From Gari tellinella (lineage: Eukaryota; Mollusca; Bivalvia; Cardiida; Psammobiidae), in the NCBI GenBank assembly GCA_922989275.2, contig OV277870.1:72604579-72668578 (forward strand): DNA of 64,000 nt, read 5' to 3'. The notes beneath the pieces are model-generated. The model searched no databases and was not told the origin of the DNA. It saw only the letters and a program-made list of their open reading frames with translations. Shown piece after piece: positions 57,559 to 64,000 of the stretch; the stretch's first letter is position 1, and the number at the start of each line of letters is the position of its first letter. A program made the position numbers and the translations under genes.

Positions 57559-58296
57559 TTATATTTCAACCCTCTCACTGACTTTAGAAAATGCACTATC
57601 GTGGGCCTTTTCAAGACTTTCTTGCCTAAACGATGCTTTACTATCTTCACTCTTCCAACTTTGTGGGTCAATCAGATACTTTTTCCTACAACTTGGGTGA
57701 AAATGAGCCTCTGAAGCAAACAAATCACAACCTCTGATTCTAACTAGTAGGTTTTGATCACACTTTGCTTCAGCAAATTCCAAAACTGTCTTCCATGCGT
57801 CTGACTGAAACTTTTGTGTACCCTCGGTTGTCCAACAGCCACCCGACCTTTTCACTCCAATCACACCAACTTTATTGCAAGAGATGCAGTCCTTTGCAAA
57901 AAGTGCAACACTATCACCTGACGCTCTTCTTGTTATTCTAGGATCTTCTGATGTTCCTGCTAGAGGTTCTGATTCTTTTAGTCTATCAGCATTCCTTGTA
58001 AAGTGTTGATAGCAATCTCTGTGATAGCCATGATTCTCTCCAATATCAGTAGGTATCATATTACACACTGATTCCATTCTGTATTTGGAACCTGGTGGCT
58101 GCGACATACGCAAATCGCGTATACTATGGAGATTTTGCAATCTCTCTGTAGGGTTTTTTAAACCGGAAAAGAAGGTAAATGAGTCACACTTTGAAGCCTC
58201 AAAATGAATAATACATTTTTGTTCCTTCTTTAAATCTGATGCTAAGGGTTCTTCCCTTTCTTCACCTCCCCCTCCCTCCCTCCCTTTCTCAATCTT
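57559..58296 (-). pseudogene. Academ-like transposase gene, segment 1 (N-terminal Cys/His-rich region)
   Basis: The frame is open from 58296 down to a TAA at 57561-57559 (245 codons). No in-frame ATG was found before residue R-M-S at about 58,107, so the start is either an upstream exon or lost. Conserved-looking metal-binding groups are visible: HGYHRDCYQHF, CISC, and EAHFHPSCRKKYL. A splice-acceptor-like CCCTACAG near 58,148 is not needed, because coding-like sequence continues upstream of it (KCIIHF..SKCDSFTFF). The frame continues directly into segment 2 after the single stop, so that stop is read as a nonsense lesion. Confidence 0.7.
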
Positions 58297-58699
58297 TTAC
58301 TCCTCCGTTTGCCTTCCATTTAACTGTCTTAAAAAGCAGCTGAAAATGGTATGAATAATACGACAAAATTTGAATGTATCAATTTTAAAAGTGTTTTCAT
58401 ATGCAAATTGCCATATATCATCAAATGATCAGAATGAGAAAATGTCAATATAGATTTTCATACGTGTAATGTTGATTGGAAACAATAAAATTATTTCAAA
58501 CAAGAAGATGAAACAAATTGATGATGTTTTCTGTTACGTCTTTCGACAGGTAACAAGCATCAGCTATCACAATTGACATATAGACAAAATGTCGGTGTAG
58601 ACAATTTTGTTTACTAAAAAATATGTATATAAGGTTATCTTCTTAAAAGGAATCAATGGCTTACTTTTACATTGCTTTTAATTGAATTCATTTATCACT

Positions 58700-59030
58700 C
58701 ATATGTTTTGAACTACAGTACAAAGCAATACTTGAAGAAGATGGCATTTTCCAAAATATGTGAGCCCCAGTGACACTTCCTACTTTGTAGAAGTTATGGG
58801 GCTTAATTGTCATATGGGAATATTTTCTGTTTATTAGACCTAGAATATCCCCTCTGCCAAGAACTAAAAGGAAGGCTGGTCGGTGGTTTTGATTCCATGC
58901 ACTGCTTTGCAACTTATGAGATAAGCCAAAATCATCTTCCTGAAATCATCATCATCTCATCACTCATCGGCATTACATGACCTATATTGTGTTGCAGTGC
59001 CGTAATACCCAACTCATCCATCCATCCAAC
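58700..59030 (+). repeat. LINE-like 3' end with (CATC)n tail, copy 1
   Basis: It ends CAGTGCCGTAATACCCAAC followed by CATCCATCCATC, the form of a non-LTR 3' tail. It is clearly similar to 59085-59430 and to the reverse-oriented copy at 39222-39520. No coding capacity was recognised. Confidence 0.6.
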
Positions 59031-59084
59031 ATGTGTGAAAATATCGATTTCCATGGAAACGCTTACGACGTTACTTACATGTCA

Positions 59085-59430
59085 TTTTCTGTCATCGATT
59101 TAGATACTTTGCTATCTGAGTATTTGGTAATCATTCCAAACTACTTTGGAAGCTCCAGTGACCTTCCTACTTTGCCGCAGTTCTGGGGCTTAATTGTCAC
59201 GGGGAATCTTCTCTGTTTATTAGACCAAGAGTATCCCCTCTGCCAAGAACTAAAAGGAAGTCAGGTCGGTGATTTTGATCCCATGCGCTGTTTTGCAACG
59301 AAAGAGATTAGCCAAAATCATCTTCCTGAAATCATCCCCCTCTGATCTCATCCGTGACCTCTCATCATTCATCGCCGCTATATGACCTATTTTGTGTCGC
59401 AGTGCCGTAAAACCCAACTTATCCACCCAT
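59085..59430 (+). repeat. LINE-like 3' end with (CATC)n tail, copy 2
   Basis: It repeats the previous segment (CCCTCTGCCAAGAACTAAAA, then CAAAATCATCTTCCTGAAAT) and ends GCCGTAAAACCCAAC plus a CATCC-like tail. Family D7 is inserted immediately after it. Confidence 0.6.
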
Positions 59431-59435
59431 TCATA

Positions 59436-60537
59436 CAGGCCTACCATAATTTAAAAAAAAAAATCCTAAGATTTTCCCAAATTTTGATTTTAAAGCGCGA
59501 TTTTCAAAATCGCGCCTTTGAAGGCGCGATTCCCAAAAGCGCACTTTTTAATCGAAAATCTTTATTTGTGCGCTTTTGTATTTAAAAGTTAAAAACCATC
59601 TTTTCAAATATAAATCACACCATTGCAAACATTATCTACATATTACAAACATACACACAAAGAATAACAGTATAAACTTTATTGCAATAAACACTGTAAA
59701 AAATCTATAATAAAAGAAAAATAAGGAAACATCATAAATACTGCTAGGGGCAACTCAACTGTATTCTCCATAGTTGCAAATATTTACTCTTTTAAGCAGT
59801 AGGTCCTATACACCCCGGTCAGACAACTGTGTTCTGTGATAAGGATTAGACAAGTTATAGTATCAATGTCTTACATCTGATTTTGCACGTTTCAGGCCAA
59901 TATGACCAGAAAGTTAATAATATTCATATAAATATACTCATGGCTAGACACTTTTAGCAGGGCGTCACGTCCCTTCCATGACACCCTGTCGTAATTAAAA
60001 AAAAATTGAAAAATTTAAAGCCGATTTCATTTTGCTGCATTTTTTCTCTTGGGTATAGCAATTTTGCTCCCGTGTATAACTTCTTTACGATATCGGCAAT
60101 CTCGCTGTTTGCCTGCAATAGCATATCACTTTATCACTATGTAATGCGTGAACCTGTCGTGTCATAAAATGAAGTGTGTACACCACACTATGCAACATGT
60201 AGAACCAGACGTGTCATAAATATGTGCATGCCGTATCTCAGCCCTCAGTCGAATCAGAACCACAGGTGGTAATTACATGTTTGATTGGTTGTGGACAAGC
60301 TGCTAATCCAGTCAATGACCCGATAAGAACCAATAAAAATAGCATTCGGAATACTTTTATTGCTTTTCTCTTATTTAAAAGTCCGAGAAGGTGCTGTCTG
60401 CCGCACTGAATCGGGGATTAGGATTTTTTCTGGTAGATTTTTGAAAAAATCCGGAGATTTCGGAAAAAATCCGGAGATCCGGAGAAATGACGAAAAATCC
60501 GGAGATTTAGGAAAAATCCGGAGGAATGGTAGGCCTG
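59436..60537 (-). mobile_element. Family D long member (D7), 1.1 kb, hAT6-like
   Basis: The ends CAGGCCTACCATAATTT and ...AATGGTAGGCCTG are flanked by TTCATA on both sides (59430-59435 and 60538-60543), a clean 6-bp target duplication. Subterminal AAATCCGGAGATTT repeats match the short family D MITEs. There is no recognisable transposase and no core-2 hairpin; an internal GCGCGATT palindrome lies near 59,495-59,530. It sits inside the Academ-like element. Confidence 0.8.
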
Positions 60538-61056
60538 TTCATACTTTGGAAGCTGCATGCATATGTTTCTGATTTTGGTAGGATAAAAATGACAAATTTT
60601 ACGTTATTTATTTACCATTTTTACCATTTGTTATTGTGCTCATTAATATTCATGAGTATGCAAACTAAGTATTTGGAAAGTATAAGCTGGAAATATTAAA
60701 AACAAATTGTATTTATTTCAATTTGGTACAAGATTTATATTTTAGGACAAAAACTGACTGTCATATGGGCGATTTTACAGGCATGGGCTATTATAACGCA
60801 AAATGTGGGCGTTCCCATGTAAATGATTAAAATACTATTTGAATGTTATTTTCAGATAAATGTTTTGTCCTTAAGTTCATTTTATGTTTTCTGAGGAGTT
60901 TGTCATCATTTTAAACTGTATTTGAAGTTGTTAACTGATATATGAATGCTAAAAAATGAAAAGTTTAACTTTTTTTCTATATTTTCTCTACTATTTTCAA
61001 TGTGCTCATTAATATTCATGAATATGCAAATTAGGTAATTTCAATGTTTGAGCTGG

Positions 61057-61222
61057 AAATAACAGAACAGAACAGAACAGAACATTCTTTTATTTCTCAC
61101 AGTTTACAAATATTTTGTAAAAACATGTGAACAAATACATATCAATAAGTTCATGTAAAAGGTTGACATTTTTCTAAGACAGTGGTAATGTGGTTTGATA
61201 TCTGGAGCGTTAGCTCCCTAAT
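61057..61222 (-). repeat. LINE 3' fragment with (TTCTG)n tail
   Basis: AACAGAACAGAACAGAAC followed by ATTCTTTTATTTCTC reads on the minus strand as AATAAAAGAAT(GTTCT)n. A similar tail (AATAAAAAGTATATGTTCTATTCTG) ends at 33545. The fragment breaks the right TIR of the Academ-like element. Confidence 0.5.
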
Positions 61223-61421
61223 TACAGTGGGGAATCTGTTACCCTTTCCCGTTTAAACGAAACTAATTGCAAACGCAAAACACTAAAATATAGAAAAGGA
61301 CAACCTTTGGACAATTTTGAGTTTCATTTTCATCTGAGTGGCAAACTGTTTGCACTGTCCAGAAATAACAGGTTTAGCGTAAACGCGTTTATTGGGAAAG
61401 AATAACATATTCTCCACTGTA
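61223..61421 (+). mobile_element. Family A MITE lacking the core hairpin (A20)
   Basis: TACAGTGGGGAATCTG to TTCTCCACTGTA. Core 1 is reduced to GGCAAACTGTTTGCAC, a clean loss of the palindrome's body. Nested in the Academ-like right TIR. Confidence 0.88.
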
Positions 61422-62457
61422 GATACAGCAATAACAACAACTAAAGTAAATGGGGGAGGGTGGGGGAAGTGAGCAAAAGGCGCAAAACCAAAACAACGGA
61501 AAAAAAAGAAAGAAAAAGAGTAACTTAGCTATTAGAAAAACAGTATTTAAATAGGATCTTCATATTAGTAATCACCTTGATTACAAAGGATTTTTATTTT
61601 CCATTTGTAATTGGGGGACAGCATAAAAATTAACACATACAACCATTGCGACATAATAAGTGGTATTATCTTCACTTTGGTACAATATTTATAAGTTTAG
61701 GAAAAAATTGTGATATGGATGATTTTTTCACATTTGCCATAATATCGCAAAATTGGGGGTTGTCATGGAAAAATTATAATAAATTACTTTAAGCTAATTT
61801 TTTGGTCCTAAAGTTAGATATTTTGTTTTATAAGGCTCTTGTCATTATTCTAAACTGCATTTAGAATTGATTTCTTATACTTGAATGATAAAAAAGTGAA
61901 AAGTTTACGTTATTTTTACATTTTTTCCACATTTTTTAATGTTAACATTAATATTCATTAATATGCAAATTAGGTATTTTCTATAAAATATATGGAAATA
62001 AAGCCCAATGTTTTATCTTCACTTTGGCACCAGTTTCATATGTTTAAGACAAAAATTAGCTGTGATATGGATGATTTTTCAGGTATGGGTATTCATAACA
62101 AAAATTGGGGGTTGCCATGGAAACGGTTAAAATACACATGGCCTAAAAGAGTTTATTTTTGAGTACATTCGCGATTCTGATTCAGAAGACCCTTCTGCAC
62201 GTTTTGGTACCCATGAAAAAAAGTCTAGGGGGTGCACGGTGGACTCTATTGGCCCCCAGAGTATAGATATTATATTTATTAGGGACGCGGGGCGAAAAAC
62301 TAAACTTCAGTAAGATTTCTTAACCACTGTGTTAACTAGTGAGTCATTCATTTATCGATCCTCAATTTAACCTACTGTAGTGTATAGAGAGGGCAAAGGT
62401 GCACGGAAGGGCCAACTAGGTATTACGATGAAATGTTACTCTACGACAACCTATATA

Positions 62458-62562
62458 GGTATTATAACATATTTGTATAGCTACGAAGGCAACTTTGTTG
62501 TCGTAGACAAATATTTCTCACTGTATACACTGACTTCGTAGCTATACAAATCTGTTATAATA
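62458..62562. repeat. Inverted repeat, 29-bp arms
   Basis: TATTATAACATATTTGTATA.. (62460-62488) and its near-perfect reverse complement (62534-62562) around a 45-bp loop; 195 bp right of the Academ-like element. Confidence 0.8.
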
Positions 62563-62699
62563 TACATGATACGAAAAAAAGTTTTTTTGAAACTTCTTGA
62601 AACATTTGTTAAGGATGTTTGTTGAACATATGGATGTATTTTGACTCATTTTGAAAGATTTATGGGGGGTAGCAGCGAGGGGGGGTCATAGCTTACGCG

Positions 62700-63955
62700 C
62701 CGAAAACCTGTGCTCTAGTTTAGTAGAGTACATCAAGGGCAGATAACTAGAGCCTTAATAATACTGAAATTAAGCCTTTTCTAACATTTCAAAGCATATC
62801 AAGGGCAAATAACTCTTGCCACAAATATCAGATTTCAACAATAATTACACTCCTTCGAGAACTTCAATTATAATTAAAATCCATTGAAAACGGTAGTTGC
62901 AAGAGTGTAAACACTGTCAGATATAACATTTTCAGCAATTCAAGGGCAGATAATTCTTGACCTATATGTCCAACTTCAACCAAAACCAAGCTCATCTGAA
63001 CTCTTATAGGCATATACAATCTGAGCAAGTTTGAGGAAGATTGGATAAAAATGGTTGCCTCTAGAGTGTAAACACCCTTAAATATGGCATTTTCAGCAAT
63101 TCAAAGGTAGATAACTATTGACCTATTTATCCAATTTCAACCATACAAACTCTAATGGTAATGTACAATCTGAGCAAGTTAGAGAAAGATTGGATACAAA
63201 TTGTGGCCTAAAAGTGTAAACATTGTTAAATATGGCATTTTCAGCAATTCAAGGGTAAATAACTCTTGACCTTTTTGTCCAATTTCAACCATAATCGCAC
63301 TCATCTGAATTCTTATAGTAATATACAATCTGAGCAAGTTTAAGAAAGATTGGATGAAATTGTGGTCTCCAGATTGTAAACACCATTAAATATGGCATTT
63401 TCAGCAATTCAAAGGTAGATAACTCTTGACACATTCGTCCGATTTCAACCATAATCGATCTCATTTGAACTCTTTGATAATATACAATCTGAGCAAGTTT
63501 GAGAAAGATTAGATAAAAATTGTGGCCTCTAGAGTGTAAACATTGTTAAATATGGCATTTTCAGCAATTCAAGGGTAGATAATTCTTTACATATCTGTCA
63601 AAGTTCATCCATAATCAAACTCATGTGAACTAGTATAGTTTTGTACAATCTGAGCAAGTTTGAGAAAGATTGGATAAAAATTGTGGTCTCTAGAGTGTAA
63701 ACACTGTTTAATACGGCATTTTCAGCAATTCAAAGGTAGATAACTCTTGACCTATTGGTCTGATTTCAACTATAATCGAACTCATCCTAACTCTTATGGT
63801 AATATACAATCTAAGCAAGTTTAAGAAAGATTGTATTAAAATTGTGGCCTCTAGAGTGTAAACACTAAAATTGTTCACGATGGACGACGAAAGACGGACG
63901 CCGGACATTCATGGATTGCAATAGCTCACCCTGAGCTTAAAAACCAAGACTGTTT
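62700..63955 (-). repeat. ~160-bp tandem array (GCTCAGATTG family), reverse
   Basis: TTCAGCAATT recurs at 62931, 63092, 63240, 63400, 63560 and 63721 (spacing 148-161 bp). The array closes with GATGGACGACGAAAGACGGAC and AGCTCACCCTGAGCTTA. Confidence 0.85.
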
Positions 63956-63978
63956 CAAAACAATTCAGGGGGAGTCCC

Positions 63979-64000
63979 CAACCCCCCCCCCCCCCCCCCC
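63979..64000. repeat. Poly-C run at the window end
   Basis: Uninterrupted C to the last base; its true length is not visible. Confidence 0.85.

Larger units (their letters stand above)
52528..62263 (-). mobile_element. Large DNA transposon, Academ-like, with long terminal inverted repeats
   Basis: The outer ends are inverted copies: TACTCTGGGGGCCAATAG... at 52528 and its reverse complement ending ...CCCCCAGAGTA at 62263. Similarity continues inward for about 1 kb, with only scattered mismatches over the first ~330 bp. The flanks carry TAG on both sides (52525-52527 and 62264-62266), consistent with a 3-bp target duplication. Inside is one minus-strand gene of about 1,500 codons with Cys/His-rich and XPG/FEN-like nuclease motifs. 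Academ transposons are described as having 3-4-bp duplications, a Cys-rich finger and an XPG-type nuclease, so this superfamily fits best. The copy is dead: the gene has one in-frame stop and two frameshifts. The element also contains a family D element (59436-60537), LINE tails and a family A MITE (61223-61421). Confidence 0.75.
60590..62263 (-). repeat. Right terminal inverted repeat of the Academ-like element (interrupted)
   Basis: This is the inverse of the left TIR, with the same modular make-up (AATATTCATGAATATGCAAA segments near 60,650, 61,010 and 61,955). It is interrupted at about 61,057-61,600 by a LINE 3' fragment with an (AACAG)n end and, inside that, a family A MITE. Confidence 0.75.

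Noticed and set aside
54424..57714. Short ORFs opposite or within the Academ-like gene
   Set aside because: Shadows in other frames of the long minus-strand coding region.
58141..58156. Splice acceptor (CCCTACAG) at the start of the Academ-like segment 1
   Set aside because: The same frame continues upstream with coding-like sequence to 58296, so an intron end here is not required.
52528..62263. Maverick/Polinton or other virus-like element
   Set aside because: Length and long TIRs are compatible, but there is no polymerase, integrase, ATPase or capsid gene, and the apparent duplication is 3 bp rather than 6.

Overview
The window reads as animal nuclear DNA, most probably from a bivalve mollusc. 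It is AT-rich and gene-poor, with intron-bearing coding sequence, non-LTR retrotransposon remains, a large DNA transposon, ~160-bp tandem arrays ending in CAGA or CCAA microsatellites, and dozens of short hairpin-bearing MITEs. The bivalve call is inference from repeat style and from a lophotrochozoan-looking HES gene. No rRNA, tRNA, operon or CRISPR array is visible.

Only one host gene can be supported: a three-exon HES/hairy-type bHLH-Orange repressor on the + strand. Exon 1 is 36931-36990, exon 2 is 40944-41042 and exon 3 is 44132-44695, encoding 240 aa and ending in WRPW. A TATA box lies about 150 bp upstream of the ATG. Both introns (3.95 and 3.09 kb) are largely built from MITEs.

Two large mobile elements follow. 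At 48.7-52.0 kb is a 5'-truncated non-LTR retrotransposon with an uninterrupted 915-codon endonuclease-tail/reverse-transcriptase ORF. At 52528-62263 is a 9.7-kb DNA transposon with long, internally repetitive terminal inverted repeats, an apparent TAG target duplication and a broken ~1,500-codon minus-strand gene. Its Cys/His-rich N-terminus and C-terminal XPG/FEN-like nuclease motifs fit the Academ superfamily best.

The rest (0-36 kb, the HES introns and the flanks) is a dense MITE landscape. I separate these families: A (TA target, ends TACAGTGGAGAA, ~250 bp, about 20 copies); B (TTAA, ends TTAACCCCTTCACTGCC); C (TTAA, ends TTAACCCTTTACCC); D (6-bp target duplication, ends CAGGGCTGCCATT); E and F plus the 4-kb element (TTAA); G (TACAGTCGAA); H (TACAGTGTTCCC). 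Two ~65-75-bp palindromic cores recur inside families whose ends and target-site rules differ. Core 1 (AAACAGTTTGGA...) is in A, B, E, F and H. Core 2 (GCTTAAAGCAGGCTGAAAG...) is in C and D. This sharing of a hairpin module between unrelated MITE families is the most unusual pattern here. A perfect 377-bp tandem duplication at 23771-24772 carries one empty and one filled site for family C and shows its TTAA duplication directly.

Arrays of ~160-bp units lie at 21.2-22.4, 26.4-27.1, 46.5-48.0 and 62.7-63.9 kb. Two decayed Tc1/mariner-like elements lie at 6.1-7.3 and 23.0-24.1 kb. The window ends in a poly-C run.
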